DNA from: Rhodococcoides kroppenstedtii | GTDB taxonomy: Bacteria; Actinomycetota; Actinomycetes; Mycobacteriales; Mycobacteriaceae | DNA length: 64,000 nucleotides | Reading direction: 5' to 3' | NCBI RefSeq assembly: GCF_900111805.1 | Contig: NZ_FOJN01000012.1 | Location: 62,001 to 126,000 of the forward strand | Shown: positions 38,504 through 48,149 of the stretch, in pieces | Layout of the letters: each line of letters opens with the position of its first letter | How positions within the stretch are numbered: the first letter of the stretch is position 1 | Made by a program: the position numbers and the translations under genes | Notes under the pieces: generated by a model | Told to the model about the DNA's origin: nothing | Databases searched by the model: none | What the model saw: only the letters and a program-made list of their open reading frames with translations

Positions 38504-39970
38504 ATGACCACTCCCACCACCGACCACCGGGGCGCCGACGCGACGCTCCACGCGGTCGAGAACCAGGGCTACCACAAGGGCCTGAAGACCCGTCAGGTCC
38601 AGATGATCGCCATCGGCGGCGCCATCGGCACCGGCCTGTTCATGGGCGCCGGCGGCCGTCTGGCCGGGGCCGGACCGGCGCTGGTGTTCGCCTACGCCAC
38701 CTGCGGCTTCTTCGCCTTCCTGATCCTGCGGGCGCTGGGCGAGTTGGTCCTCCACCGTCCCACCTCGGGGTCCTTCGTCTCCTACGCGCGCGAATTCTTC
38801 GGCGAGAAGGCGGCTTTCGTCACCGGCTGGCTCTACTGGCTCAACTGGTCCATGACCGCGGTGGTCGACGTGACCGCCGTCGCGCTCTACATGCAGTTCT
38901 TCGGCAAGTACTCCGCACCGATCGCCGCGGTCCCGCAATGGATCTGGGCACTGATCGCCCTGGTGGTCGTGCTCTCGCTGAACCTGGTGTCCGTCAAGGT
39001 CTTCGGTGAGCTGGAATTCTGGTTCGCCCTGATCAAGGTTCTGGCCCTGGTCGCATTCCTCTGCGTCGGCCTCTACCTGCTGATCGCCGGCACCCCGAAC
39101 CAGGAGCAGGGACTGTCGATGATCGCCGACAACGGCGGCCTGATCCCCAACGGCCTGCTGCCCGCCGTCGTCATCATCCAGGGTGTCGTCTTCGCCTACG
39201 CCTCGATCGAACTGGTCGGCACCGCCGCAGGCGAGACGCCGAACCCCGAGAAGGTGATCCCCAAGGCCATCAACACCGTCATCATCCGCATCGCGGTGTT
39301 CTACATCGGCTCGGTCACCCTGCTCGCCCTGCTGCTGCCGTACTCCGCCTACCGCGCCGGGGAGAGCCCCTTCGTGACGTTCTTCGGCTCGATCGGCGTC
39401 GAGGGCGCCGACACCGCGATGAACCTCATCGTGCTCACCGCCGCGCTGTCGTCGCTCAACGCCGGCCTCTACTCCACCGGCCGCATTCTGCGCTCCATGG
39501 CCGCCGCGGGCAGCGCGCCGCAGTTCGCCATGCGCATGACCAAGTCCGGCGTCCCCTACGGTGGAATTCTGCTGACGTCCGTCGTGACGCTGCTCGGAGT
39601 CGCACTCAACGCGGTCGTCCCCGAGCAGGCGTTCGAGATCGTGCTCAACCTCGCCGCCCTCGGCATCGTCAGCGCATGGGCCATGATCGTGCTCTGCCAG
39701 CTCAAGCTGTGGCAGCTGTCCAAGGAGGGTGTCCTGACCCGGCCGTCGTTCCGTCTCTTCGGCGCCCCCTACACGGGCATCGCCACCCTCGTCTTCCTCG
39801 CGGTCGTCGTCGTCCTCATGGGCTTCGACTACCCCGTCGGCACCTACACGCTGGCGTCGCTGCTGCTCATCGTTCCCGCCCTCGCCGTCGGATGGCGCGT
39901 GGCCAAGCCGCGCATCGAGCAGCTCGCCCGCGAGCGTGCCGACGGCCGCGGCGGCGCGGTCGCTCGATGA
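38504..39970 (+). CDS. ansP: amino acid permease, asparagine/APC type
   Basis: 488-aa, 12-helix transporter of the amino acid-polyamine-organocation superfamily. It shows the helix 1 unwound motif [16 protein letters not shown] near residue 40, an [25 protein letters not shown] stretch after helix 2, and [16 protein letters not shown] near 240. Sequence and context (between aspartase and asparaginase) favour an AnsP-type asparagine permease. The ATG follows GAGGACGCAGC. Its stop overlaps the asparaginase start by ATGA. Confidence 0.88.
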   Translation: MTTPTTDHRGADATLHAVENQGYHKGLKTRQVQMIAIGGAIGTGLFMGAGGRLAGAGPALVFAYATCGFFAFLILRALGELVLHRPTSGSFVSYAREFFGEKAAFVTGWLYWLNWSMTAVVDVTAVALYMQFFGKYSAPIAAVPQWIWALIALVVVLSLNLVSVKVFGELEFWFALIKVLALVAFLCVGLYLLIAGTPNQEQGLSMIADNGGLIPNGLLPAVVIIQGVVFAYASIELVGTAAGETPNPEKVIPKAINTVIIRIAVFYIGSVTLLALLLPYSAYRAGESPFVTFFGSIGVEGADTAMNLIVLTAALSSLNAGLYSTGRILRSMAAAGSAPQFAMRMTKSGVPYGGILLTSVVTLLGVALNAVVPEQAFEIVLNLAALGIVSAWAMIVLCQLKLWQLSKEGVLTRPSFRLFGAPYTGIATLVFLAVVVVLMGFDYPVGTYTLASLLLIVPALAVGWRVAKPRIEQLARERADGRGGAVAR

Positions 39971-40983
39971 CGGCGTCCCTCCTCGCGTCCGTCCCGTCGG
40001 TGGTCGTCCTGACCACCGGCGGGACCATCGCGAGTCGAGTGGGTGACGACGGCGTCAGCACGCCCGGCAAGGTCGCCGTGGATCTCGACGCCATCGCGGC
40101 TCGGCTCGGCGTGCGCGTCACGGTCGTCGACGTCCTGCGTGTCGACTCCGCCGCGATGTCCCACACCGACCTCGACACCGTGTCGGCCGCCGTCGAGCGA
40201 GCCCTGCGGCCCGACGTCACCGGCGTCGTGGTCCTGCACGGCACGGACACGCTCGAGGAGACGGCCATGCTGGTCGACCTCGTGCACGACGACCCGCGCC
40301 CGGTCGTCTTCACCGGCGCCCAGCGCACCGCCGACCACCCCGACGGGGACGGACCGCACAACGCCGAACTCGCCGTCGCGGTCGCGGCCGACCCGGACCG
40401 CCGCGGACAGGGCGTGCTGGTCGCGTTCGGTCCGCGGGTCCTGTGCGCTCGGGGCGTCCGCAAAGCGCACACCACCGAACTCGACGCGTACGCCGGAGTG
40501 CCCGCCGCACGGACGGAGTCCCGAATCACGCTGAGGCGCAACCCGATCGCGGGTATTCGTGTCGACGTCGTCGCCTTGTATCCCGGGGTCGACGGCGTCA
40601 TGATCGACGCGGCCCGGCATCACGGCGCGGCGGGAATCGTGCTGGAGGCCATGGGCGCCGGCAACGCCAACGCCGACGTCGTCGCCGCGGTACGACGGGC
40701 CGTCGACGCCGGCATCGTCGTCGCCCTCTCCACTCGCGTGCCGTCCGGTGGCGTCGTCACCACCTACGGCGGCGGGGGTGGCGGCGCCGACTTGGTCGCC
40801 GCGGGCGCGGTGTCCGCCGGCGAGACGAGCCCGGCACAGACGCGAATCCTGCTGTGCGCGTTGATCGCCGAGTCGACGCACGACGTCGCCGGACGGTTCG
40901 CCGACGTCGTCGCAGCCCCGTCGACCCGAGCGTCGAATCAGGCGTCGGCCCCCTCGCGGACCTCGGTCCGAATCCAGGCGTAG
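39967..40983 (+). CDS. ansA: L-asparaginase
   Basis: 338-aa asparaginase, type I/II fold. The first catalytic threonine lies in [12 protein letters not shown] near residue 19, and the second active-site set in [14 protein letters not shown] near 90. A conserved [11 protein letters not shown] segment appears near 230. No signal peptide, so it is cytoplasmic and hydrolyses imported asparagine to aspartate, which AspA then deaminates. Translationally coupled to the permease. The Ser/Thr-rich last 20 residues are not conserved. Confidence 0.9.
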   Translation: MTASLLASVPSVVVLTTGGTIASRVGDDGVSTPGKVAVDLDAIAARLGVRVTVVDVLRVDSAAMSHTDLDTVSAAVERALRPDVTGVVVLHGTDTLEETAMLVDLVHDDPRPVVFTGAQRTADHPDGDGPHNAELAVAVAADPDRRGQGVLVAFGPRVLCARGVRKAHTTELDAYAGVPAARTESRITLRRNPIAGIRVDVVALYPGVDGVMIDAARHHGAAGIVLEAMGAGNANADVVAAVRRAVDAGIVVALSTRVPSGGVVTTYGGGGGGADLVAAGAVSAGETSPAQTRILLCALIAESTHDVAGRFADVVAAPSTRASNQASAPSRTSVRIQA

Positions 40984-41047
40984 CATCGAACGAGTGCCCC
41001 TTCTGCTGACCTCGCGTCGACACGTCGACCTCCGCAGACAGGCCAGT

Positions 41048-41158
41048 GCCATCTGTCGGTGACCCCGCTCCGCGTCACCGACGCCGCCATCTGTCGGTGA
41101 CCCCGCTCCGCGTCACCGACGTCGCCATCTGTCGGTGACCCCGCTCCGCGCACGTCAC
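41048..41158. repeat. 38-nt tandem repeat, each copy with a hairpin
   Basis: Three copies start at 41048, 41086 and 41124. Copies 1 and 2 each carry the perfect 9-bp inverted repeat GTCGGTGAC / GTCACCGAC around a 10-nt loop (41055-41082 and 41093-41120). In copy 3 the right arm is shifted by four bases and shortened. It lies between asparaginase and the dicarboxylate carrier and could be an mRNA stabiliser, partial terminator or protein-binding array. Confidence 0.9.
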
Positions 41159-41189
41159 CCCTCCACGCACTCGTCGAACAGGCACACCT

Positions 41190-42563
41190 ATGTCCTCGCC
41201 CAGCGCTGCCCCCACCCGCCGGCTGCCCCAGTGGGCCACCGCCTTCGGACCCCAGATCGTCGCCGGACTGATCCTCGGCGTCGTCCTCGGGCTCGTCGCC
41301 CGCTCCATGCCCGACGCCGCCGACGGCAACCCCAACTGGCTCGTCGAAACCCTCTCCACCATCGGCTCGAGCTACGTCAAGCTCCTCACCGTCGCCGTCG
41401 TCCCCCTCGTCTTCACCGCCATCGTCAGCTCCATCGCCAACCTGCGCGCGGTCACCAACGCCGCCCGCCTGGCCGGCCAGACGCTGCTGTGGTTCGCGAT
41501 CACCGCGTTCGTCGCCGTGATCGTCGGCATCGTCATCGGCCTCGTCGCGCAGCCGGGATCGCGCACCGGAGTCGACGCCGCGCTGGAGAAGGCCCCCGCC
41601 ACCTCCGGCTCCTGGTGGTCCTTCCTCACCGGCCTGGTACCCAACAACTTCCTCGCGCTCGGCGCCCGCACCAGCGAGACCGAGGGCGCACTGTCGACCA
41701 GCCTGAACTTCAACATCCTCCAGCTGCTCGTCGTCGCCGCAGCCATCGGCATCGCGGCACTGAAGGTCGGCAAGGCCGCCGAGCCGTTCCTCACCTTCAA
41801 CGCCTCGCTGCTCGCCATCGTGCAGAAGGTGCTGTGGTGGATCATCCGCCTGGCCCCCGTCGGCACCGCCGCCCTGATCGGCAACGCCGTCGCCAGCTAC
41901 GGCTGGGACGCGATCGGGTCCCTGGGCGTGTTCACCGTGTCCGTCTACGTCGGCCTCGCGATCGTGTTCTTCGTGATCTACCCGATCATCGTGCGCGCGC
42001 ACGGCCTGTCCGTCCGCAGCTTCTACTCGGGCGTCTGGCCGGCCACCCAGCTCGGTTTCGTCTCGCGCTCCTCGATCGGCACCCTGCCGCTCACCCAGCG
42101 CGTCACCGAGCGCAACCTCGGCGTGCCGCGCGAGTACGCCTCGTTCGCGGTGCCGCTCGGCGCCACCACCAAGATGGACGGCTGCGCCGCGATCTACCCG
42201 GCCATCGCCGCGATCTTCGTCGCGCAGTTCTACGGCATCGATCTGACGCTGACCGACTACCTGCTCATCGTCGTCGTCTCCGTCGTGGGGTCCGCCGCGA
42301 CCGCCGGCACCACCGGCGCCACCGTCATGCTCACCCTGACGCTGTCCACCCTCGGCCTGCCGCTCGCCGGTGTCGGTCTGCTCCTCGCCGTCGAGCCGAT
42401 CGTCGACATGGGCCGCACCGCCGTCAACGTCACCGGCCAGGCACTGGTGCCCACCATCGTCGCCAAGCGAGAGGGCATTCTCGATCGGGAGCGTTACGAC
42501 GCACCGCGCCACGGCGACCCGTTCGACGACGACGCCGAGAGCGACGTCGCGCTGGCGCGCTGA
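41190..42563 (+). CDS. dicarboxylate/amino acid:cation symporter (DAACS family)
   Basis: 457-aa symporter of the DctA/GltP family. It shows KLLTVAVVPLVFTAIVSSI in helix 3, the serine-rich re-entrant loop SRSSIGTLPLT near 290, the PLGATTKMDGCA motif near 325, and the closing VEPIVDMGRTAVNVTGQAL. It takes up C4-dicarboxylates or acidic amino acids with protons or sodium. Position after aspA-ansP-ansA suggests aspartate or fumarate/succinate traffic. The C-terminal 40 residues are acidic and variable. Confidence 0.9.
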   Translation: MSSPSAAPTRRLPQWATAFGPQIVAGLILGVVLGLVARSMPDAADGNPNWLVETLSTIGSSYVKLLTVAVVPLVFTAIVSSIANLRAVTNAARLAGQTLLWFAITAFVAVIVGIVIGLVAQPGSRTGVDAALEKAPATSGSWWSFLTGLVPNNFLALGARTSETEGALSTSLNFNILQLLVVAAAIGIAALKVGKAAEPFLTFNASLLAIVQKVLWWIIRLAPVGTAALIGNAVASYGWDAIGSLGVFTVSVYVGLAIVFFVIYPIIVRAHGLSVRSFYSGVWPATQLGFVSRSSIGTLPLTQRVTERNLGVPREYASFAVPLGATTKMDGCAAIYPAIAAIFVAQFYGIDLTLTDYLLIVVVSVVGSAATAGTTGATVMLTLTLSTLGLPLAGVGLLLAVEPIVDMGRTAVNVTGQALVPTIVAKREGILDRERYDAPRHGDPFDDDAESDVALAR

Positions 42564-42570
42564 CGGTCCG

Positions 42571-42602
42571 GCGCCGGCGCGGTAGGGATACAGCGCCGGC
42601 GC
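42571..42602. terminator. bidirectional terminator
   Basis: Two identical palindromic arms GCGCCGGCGC (42571-42580 and 42593-42602) around a 12-nt loop, placed between the symporter stop and the stop of the convergent membrane-protein gene. Confidence 0.85.
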
Positions 42603-42603
42603 G

Positions 42604-43029
42604 TCAGAAGAACTGCGCCCGCACGAACCCGGCGATCAACACACCGAGGCCGACGATCTCGACCCCGGCCAGCGCGACCATGAACGCGTGCGTTCCCCGC
42701 ACCGGGTTCACGAACTGGTTGTCGGTGTCGCGTCGGGCGCCGTGGACGACGTAGCTCACGATGGCTGCGACGAAGAAGAACACCACGGCGCCCGACGCGA
42801 TCAGGTTGACCGCCGTCGACCACGCCCCGAAATGCACCAACGCGGCGAGCACCATCGTGGCGAAGGAGTAGAGCAACGCCGCGCGGTGGGCGATGTCGAC
42901 GTAGGGGTGCGCCTGCCCGGTCGGCGAGGTCGCCATGCCGCGGAATTTCCAGACCCCGAGCACCAACGCCCACAGCAGGATCAGGCCCGAGACGAGCACC
43001 AGCACGGCCGTGTCCACGGGGAGGGTCAT
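42604..43029 (-). CDS. small four-helix membrane protein
   Basis: 141-aa integral membrane protein with four hydrophobic segments: near 10-28, an ALLYSFATMVLAALVHFGAW region near 55, LIASGAVVFFFVAAIVSYVV near 80, and FMVALAGVEIVGLGVLIAGF at the end. No family recognised. The ATG at 43029 is chosen because membrane sequence starts there; 32 more codons are open upstream. It shares a 94-nt divergent promoter region with the RelA/SpoT-like gene. Confidence 0.7.
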   Translation of the reverse strand: MTLPVDTAVLVLVSGLILLWALVLGVWKFRGMATSPTGQAHPYVDIAHRAALLYSFATMVLAALVHFGAWSTAVNLIASGAVVFFFVAAIVSYVVHGARRDTDNQFVNPVRGTHAFMVALAGVEIVGLGVLIAGFVRAQFF

Positions 43030-43123
43030 GCCGCCCAGTTCACCAGATGCGCGGTCCGGGCGCGTCCGACCGGCGAGGTCGGGTGATACGGCACAATCGG
43101 CGACCATGCAGAAGGAGCCGACC

Positions 43124-44125
43124 ATGATCGACCCCGTCGGTACCTACCGCGATCGCTACGACTGGTTCGTGCGGGCGACGGCCGCCCTGGCCACAGCGGT
43201 GGAGTCGATCGTCGCCGACGCGGGCCTCGACGTGGACGCGGTGGAAGCCCGCACCAAGTCGGTGGAATCCGCGGCCGGCAAGTTCGCGCGACTGAAGCCC
43301 GACGGCTCGTTGGAATTCACCGATCCGTTGACCGAGGTGACGGACCTCGTGGGCGTTCGGGTCATCACCTACCTCACCTCCGACATCGAGCGGGTGGCGG
43401 AGGCGTTGTCGTCGCGGTTCGAATTGCTCAAGACCATCGACAAGTCGTCGCTCGCCCAGGAGACGGGCGTGTTCGGCTACGCCGGCAAGCATCTGATCCT
43501 CACGCCGGGTGGTGACCGGGTTCCGCCCGGCTGCGGGGACGTCGTCGGTCTCGGGTTCGAGGTGCAGATTCGCACGGTGCTACAGCACGCGTGGGCCGAG
43601 ATCGAGCACGACATCCGGTTCAAGAACTCCCGCACCCAGGGCTCCCCGGTGATCGACCGCGCGTTCACCCTGGCGGCCGGATTGATCGAGCTCGCCGATC
43701 AACAGTTCGAGCTCGCGGACCGTCACCACAAGGAGAAGATCGCCGAACTGCGCGCAGCCGACGCCGCGCGCGGCATGGACCTGGAACTGACGGCGGAGAA
43801 GCTGCGCAGCATCGTCACCGATCTGCTGCCCGAATACGCCTCCAGCCGGCCCACCCACTACGAGTGGTTGCTCACCCTCGTCACCGCGAACGGCATCACC
43901 ACGGGTGCAGAACTCGAGGACGCTCTCGATCCGTCGCGCGTGCCGTTCGTGGTGGGGGCCATGGACTATCAGCATCGGCCCGGCCACGTTCGCCTCGTGG
44001 ACGACCTGTTGCTCGATCGGTTCGGGGAGGCGCACATCGTCCGCACGGCGACGCTGACCACCGAACGGGACCGGCTCGGCAAGCTGCGGTACCGGCTCAC
44101 GAAACTGCAGGCGCATCAGGAGTGA
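43124..44125 (+). CDS. RelA/SpoT-domain (p)ppGpp synthetase-like protein
   Basis: 333-aa protein whose first 220 residues form a RelA/SpoT nucleotidyltransferase domain: KFARLKPDGSLEFTDPLTEVTDLVGVRVITYL near 50-85 and VEIQIR-type sequence FEVQIRTVLQHAWAEIEHDI near 145. This is a small alarmone synthetase layout without hydrolase or TGS domains, plus a helical 110-residue C-terminal extension. AGAAGGAG six nt before the ATG at 43124 decides the start over an in-frame ATG 18 nt upstream. The target nucleotide (GDP/GTP) is inferred. Confidence 0.85.
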   Translation: MIDPVGTYRDRYDWFVRATAALATAVESIVADAGLDVDAVEARTKSVESAAGKFARLKPDGSLEFTDPLTEVTDLVGVRVITYLTSDIERVAEALSSRFELLKTIDKSSLAQETGVFGYAGKHLILTPGGDRVPPGCGDVVGLGFEVQIRTVLQHAWAEIEHDIRFKNSRTQGSPVIDRAFTLAAGLIELADQQFELADRHHKEKIAELRAADAARGMDLELTAEKLRSIVTDLLPEYASSRPTHYEWLLTLVTANGITTGAELEDALDPSRVPFVVGAMDYQHRPGHVRLVDDLLLDRFGEAHIVRTATLTTERDRLGKLRYRLTKLQAHQE

Positions 44126-44146
44126 GATTCTGGTAGAAGGGCCTGC

Positions 44147-46408
44147 GTGACCGATGCCCTCTCGACCATCACCGTCCGCGGCGCCCGCGAGAACAACCTG
44201 AAGGGGATCGATCTCGATCTCCCCAAGGGCGAGTTGGTGGTGTTCGCCGGCGTGTCCGGATCCGGCAAGTCCTCGCTGGTGTTCGACACCATCGCCGCCG
44301 AGGCGCAGCGGCAGATCAATGCGACGTTCAGCGCGTTCGCGCAGACCTTCCTGCCGTCGTACGGGCGTCCGGACGCCGACCTGATCGCGAACCTGTCGGC
44401 CGTCGTGATCGTCGACCAGAAGCGTCTGTTCGGCTCGCCCCGATCGACCGTCGGCACCATCACCGACATCGGGGACTGGCTGCGCATGCTCTACGCCCGC
44501 GGGGTCCGTCCGTCGATCGGCCACGCCAACGCGTTCTCGTTCAACGATCCGGCCGGCATGTGCCCGGACTGCGAGGGACTCGGCGAGGCCAAGGTGATCG
44601 ACGTCGACGAGTTGGTCGACTTCTCGAAGTCGTTGCGCGAAGGACCCATTCGTCATCCCGACTTCCAGCCGGGCAAATGGCCCTACCGGCTGTACGCGGA
44701 CTCGGGCCTGTTCGATCTCGACGTTCCGCTCGAGCAGTACTCGGCGCGGGAGCGGCACATCTTTCTCGACGCCGCCCCCGGCGAGGTGGCCATGCCGAAC
44801 ACCGACGGCGTGTTCACCACCTACGAGGGACTGCTCTCGAAGTTCCGTCGCAGCTACCTGACCAAGGACGCGGCCACGCTGAAGGGCAAGGCCAAGGAGG
44901 CCTACGAGCGCATCGTCACCCGCGGCGTCTGTCCCGCCTGCCGCGGCTCTCGGTACAACCCGACGGTTCACGGCGCACGCCTCGAGGGTCTGTCGATCCC
45001 CGAGGCGTTCGCGATGCAGGTCTCCGATCTCGCGGACGTCATGGACGGCTGGTCTCTCGGCGTTCTCGACGCACCGCGGCGGGAGGTGGTCACCCAGCTG
45101 CGCCGCCTGGGCGATCTCGGCCTGGGGTACCTCAGCCTCGACCGTGCGACGTCGTCGTTGTCCGGCGGCGAGGCGCAGCGCATCAAGATGGTGCGCCACC
45201 TCGGGTCGACGCTCAACGACATGCTCTACGTCTTCGACGAACCCACCACCGGTCTGCACGCCCGCGACGTCCACCGGTTGAACGCGATGCTGCTGGCCCT
45301 GCGCGACAAGGGCAACACGGTCCTGGTGGTCGAGCACGATCCCGAGGTGATGGCCGTCGCCGATCGCATCGTCGAGATCGGCCCCGGGGCGGGGGCGGAC
45401 GGCGGCACCGTCGTCTTCGTCGGCACGCCGCAGGACCTGCGCACCGCGGACACGCGCACCGGGCGTGCCCTGCGAGAAGTGGCCACCGCACCTCGTCGTC
45501 CGCGGACGCCCACCGGATCGGTGCGCATCGAGAACGCCCGCACCCACAACCTGCGCAGCGTCACCGTCGACGTGCCGCTCGGCGTGCTCGTCGCCGTCAC
45601 CGGGGTCGCCGGGTCCGGCAAGTCCAGCCTGATCCACCACCATCTGCCGGCCGTCCGCCCCGACGCCGTGATGATCGACCAGTCCCCCATCCGCGGGTCG
45701 CGGCGATCGTCGCCCGCGACCTACACCGGCCTGCTGGATCCGATCCGGGCGCACTTCGCCAAACGCACCGGCCGCCCGGCGGCGCTCTTCTCCCCCAATT
45801 CCGACGGGGCCTGCCCGGACTGCCAGGGCACCGGCACCATCTTCACCGAGCTGGGCTTCACCGACCCGGTGACCAGCACGTGTGAGACGTGCCAGGGACG
45901 CCGGTTCCGCTCGGGGGCGATCAAGTACACGGTGGACGGCGTGTCCATCGCGGACGTCTTCGAGATGTCCGTCGACGCCGCATTCGAGTTCTTCACGGCG
46001 CCGAAGATTCGCGCCGTGCTGGGGCGGTGCCGTGATGTCGGTCTCGGTTACCTCACGCTGGGCCAGAACCTCACCTCGCTCTCCGGCGGGGAGCGCCAAC
46101 GACTGAAGCTGGCCACCGAGCTCACCGGTACGGCGGCGCTGCTGGTGCTCGACGAGCCCACCACCGGTCTTCACCCCTCGGACGTGAACAACCTGGTGGC
46201 GCTGCTGTCGGGCATGGTCGACGAGGGCCGATCGGTGGTGGTGATCGAGCACGATCTCGCCGTCGTCGCGGCGTCGGACTGGGTGATCGATCTCGGCCCG
46301 GACGGCGGTCACGACGGCGGCCGGGTGGTGTTCACCGGCACTCCGGCGGACCTCCTTCGAGACTCCGGCCACACCGGTCGGCATCTCGCGCGGCGGCTCG
46401 GAGGGTAA
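44147..46408 (+). CDS. UvrA2-type ABC ATPase, excinuclease subunit A paralogue
   Basis: 753-aa tandem ABC protein, about 200 residues shorter than true UvrA. Walker A motifs are GVSGSGKSS near 37 and GVAGSGKSS near 485; signatures LSGGEAQRIKM and LSGGERQRLKL; two CxxC zinc modules (CPDCEGLG, CPACRGSR) and (CPDCQGTG, CETCQGRR). The missing length corresponds to the UvrB-binding region, which defines UvrA2/DrrC proteins linked to DNA-damage or DNA-binding drug tolerance. It starts 21 nt after the RelA/SpoT-like gene. Confidence 0.9.
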   Translation: MTDALSTITVRGARENNLKGIDLDLPKGELVVFAGVSGSGKSSLVFDTIAAEAQRQINATFSAFAQTFLPSYGRPDADLIANLSAVVIVDQKRLFGSPRSTVGTITDIGDWLRMLYARGVRPSIGHANAFSFNDPAGMCPDCEGLGEAKVIDVDELVDFSKSLREGPIRHPDFQPGKWPYRLYADSGLFDLDVPLEQYSARERHIFLDAAPGEVAMPNTDGVFTTYEGLLSKFRRSYLTKDAATLKGKAKEAYERIVTRGVCPACRGSRYNPTVHGARLEGLSIPEAFAMQVSDLADVMDGWSLGVLDAPRREVVTQLRRLGDLGLGYLSLDRATSSLSGGEAQRIKMVRHLGSTLNDMLYVFDEPTTGLHARDVHRLNAMLLALRDKGNTVLVVEHDPEVMAVADRIVEIGPGAGADGGTVVFVGTPQDLRTADTRTGRALREVATAPRRPRTPTGSVRIENARTHNLRSVTVDVPLGVLVAVTGVAGSGKSSLIHHHLPAVRPDAVMIDQSPIRGSRRSSPATYTGLLDPIRAHFAKRTGRPAALFSPNSDGACPDCQGTGTIFTELGFTDPVTSTCETCQGRRFRSGAIKYTVDGVSIADVFEMSVDAAFEFFTAPKIRAVLGRCRDVGLGYLTLGQNLTSLSGGERQRLKLATELTGTAALLVLDEPTTGLHPSDVNNLVALLSGMVDEGRSVVVIEHDLAVVAASDWVIDLGPDGGHDGGRVVFTGTPADLLRDSGHTGRHLARRLGG

Positions 46409-46428
46409 ACCGTCGGTAAAGTGCAGGC

Positions 46429-47073
46429 ATGAGCGACACCGTCACCGCTGCCGCGAGTACAGAACTGGGTGGATTCGCCGGGTGGGCCGTCGGGCTGATG
46501 GAGGCCATCGGAGGCCCCGGCGCCGGCCTCGCCGTCGCCGTGGAGAACTTCTTCCCCCCGATTCCGAGCGAGATCATCCTCCCGCTGGCCGGGTTCACGG
46601 CGTCGCAGGGCGGCTTCTCGTTGTTCAGCGCGCTGTTCTGGACGACGCTCGGTTCGGTGGTGGGCGCGGCCGTCCTCTACTGGCTGGGCGTGAAGCTCGG
46701 CCGGGACCGCCTCTACGCGATCGTGGACCGGATGCCCCTCGTCGACACCGAGGATCTGGCGAAGGCGGAGGATTGGTTCGCCCGCCACGGCCGGTCGGCC
46801 GTCTTCTTCGGCCGCATGATCCCGATGGTGCGGTCCGGCATCTCCGTCCCGGCCGGCGTCTCCCGCATGCCCTTCTGGCAGTTCCTGCTCTACACCACCG
46901 CCGGCAGCTTGCTGTGGAACTCGATCTTCGTGCTCGCCGGGTACTACCTGGGCGAGAACTGGCATTACGTGGAGAACTACGCCTCCGTCTTCCAGTACGT
47001 CGTCATCGGCCTGGTCGTGGCACTGATCGGCTGGTTCGTGACCAAGAAGGTGCGGGCCCGGTCCGCCGCCTGA
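46429..47073 (+). CDS. DedA-family membrane protein
   Basis: 214-aa DedA/VTT-fold protein. It shows the re-entrant ENFFPPIPSEIILPLAGF near residue 38, a GRFIPxxR-like GRMIPMVRSGISVPAGVSRM near 125, and a final helix with basic tail. DedA proteins act in membrane lipid (undecaprenyl-phosphate or phospholipid) translocation. The ATG is preceded by TAAAGT with a 6-nt gap, suggesting leaderless mRNA. It meets the convergent SRPBCC gene stop-to-stop with no spacer. Confidence 0.9.
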   Translation: MSDTVTAAASTELGGFAGWAVGLMEAIGGPGAGLAVAVENFFPPIPSEIILPLAGFTASQGGFSLFSALFWTTLGSVVGAAVLYWLGVKLGRDRLYAIVDRMPLVDTEDLAKAEDWFARHGRSAVFFGRMIPMVRSGISVPAGVSRMPFWQFLLYTTAGSLLWNSIFVLAGYYLGENWHYVENYASVFQYVVIGLVVALIGWFVTKKVRARSAA

Positions 47074-47490
47074 TCACCTCTGCAGCAGCCCCTTCAGGGT
47101 CTCGAGGTCACGCTGGACCGCCGCGCAGTCCCGGTCGAACTCGGCGTCGGTCATGCCGAGCCGACGCACGGTGAACAGCACTTCCGCACCGTGCGGATGC
47201 GGGACGACGCGCAACGGATTCAAGACCTCGGTGCCGTCGGGCAGGGTGACGGTGTGGTCCAGCACGCCGAGGTCGTTCTGGGCCGCGAACCGGACCCGCA
47301 CCGTTCCCATCGGCGACTCGGTCACCAGATCGTCACCGTCGCGGGTGACCCCCGACGCGAGGCCCGCCGCCCACGCCGTGAGGTTCTCCGGGCGTCGGGC
47401 GTAGTCGTAGACCTCGCGCGCCGAGGCCGCGATCACCACCGACAGATGCCTGCTCTCCCCATGGTCCGGCACTGCGGCGTCGTCCTGCAT
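47074..47490 (-). CDS. SRPBCC-family protein
   Basis: 138-aa SRPBCC protein (LSVVIAASAREVYDYARRPENL at the start, PHPHGAEVLFTVRRL toward the end). Such proteins bind hydrophobic ligands; no catalytic residue can be named. GAGAGGAAGG before the ATG at 47490 favours it over an upstream ATG at 47520. Its stop abuts the dedA stop. Confidence 0.78.
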   Translation of the reverse strand: MQDDAAVPDHGESRHLSVVIAASAREVYDYARRPENLTAWAAGLASGVTRDGDDLVTESPMGTVRVRFAAQNDLGVLDHTVTLPDGTEVLNPLRVVPHPHGAEVLFTVRRLGMTDAEFDRDCAAVQRDLETLKGLLQR

Positions 47491-47579
47491 GACGGCCTTC
47501 CTCTCGTGGGTCACCACCATCGTGCTCGGTGACGGGTGTGCCGGCGAGAGGTATCGGCGTCGGGGCAGGTCGGTTCGGG

Positions 47580-48062
47580 TCAGGTCAGGTCCGCACGCTC
47601 CCAGCGATTGACGAACTCGAGGCCGCTGCGAACGAACAGCTGCGAGACCGGGCAGCGTCGCTCGACCTCGGCCACGAAGCGGTCGAACGCCGCACCCTCG
47701 GCGTCGGTCTGCACGGTCGCCTCGACGGTGACGCGGTCGAAGTTCGCGTTACCGTCCTCCCCTGCCACGAGGACGCCGGTGTCCAGATCGCCCTGCACCC
47801 GGAAGGTGAACTCGCCGAGCGTGATACCCAGATCCTTGGCCACGAGACTCGCCGTCACCTGGTTGCACGACGTGAGCGCGCCCAGCGCGTAGAACAGCGG
47901 GCTCGGCGCGGCGTCCCGGCCACCGAAGGCGGGGTAGGCGTCGGCGTCGAACTCGTGGCCGGCCGTGCCCTCCACCGACAGGTGCTGGGCCACCCCGGTG
48001 CCGCGGGCGTCGACGACGAAGGGGACGACGGAGGTTCTCACGGAGGTCTTCGCAGAAGTCAT
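47580..48062 (-). CDS. OsmC-family peroxidase
   Basis: 160-aa OsmC/Ohr-fold protein that reduces organic hydroperoxides through two cysteines, visible as TSCNQVTA near residue 66 and RRCPVSQLF near 137. The N-terminal domain (VDARGTGVAQHLSVEG) and the two-domain length match OsmC rather than Ohr. It shares an 87-nt divergent promoter region with the DoxX-like gene. Confidence 0.88.
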   Translation of the reverse strand: MTSAKTSVRTSVVPFVVDARGTGVAQHLSVEGTAGHEFDADAYPAFGGRDAAPSPLFYALGALTSCNQVTASLVAKDLGITLGEFTFRVQGDLDTGVLVAGEDGNANFDRVTVEATVQTDAEGAAFDRFVAEVERRCPVSQLFVRSGLEFVNRWERADLT

Positions 48063-48149
48063 GCCGACGACGGTCGTCGGCGGCGCGCCTCGGGTCCAGG
48101 TTCAGAATCACCTCGAGTGCAGACCCATCCGCCGCGTAGGTTGGCGGAC

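Noticed and set aside
41048-41158. Tandem repeats considered as a CRISPR array
   Set aside because: Repeats are contiguous with no unique spacers and no cas genes are present.
43580-46384. 934-codon minus-strand open frame
   Set aside because: Lies antisense to the clear UvrA2 and RelA/SpoT-like genes; its composition is typical of a high-GC shadow frame.
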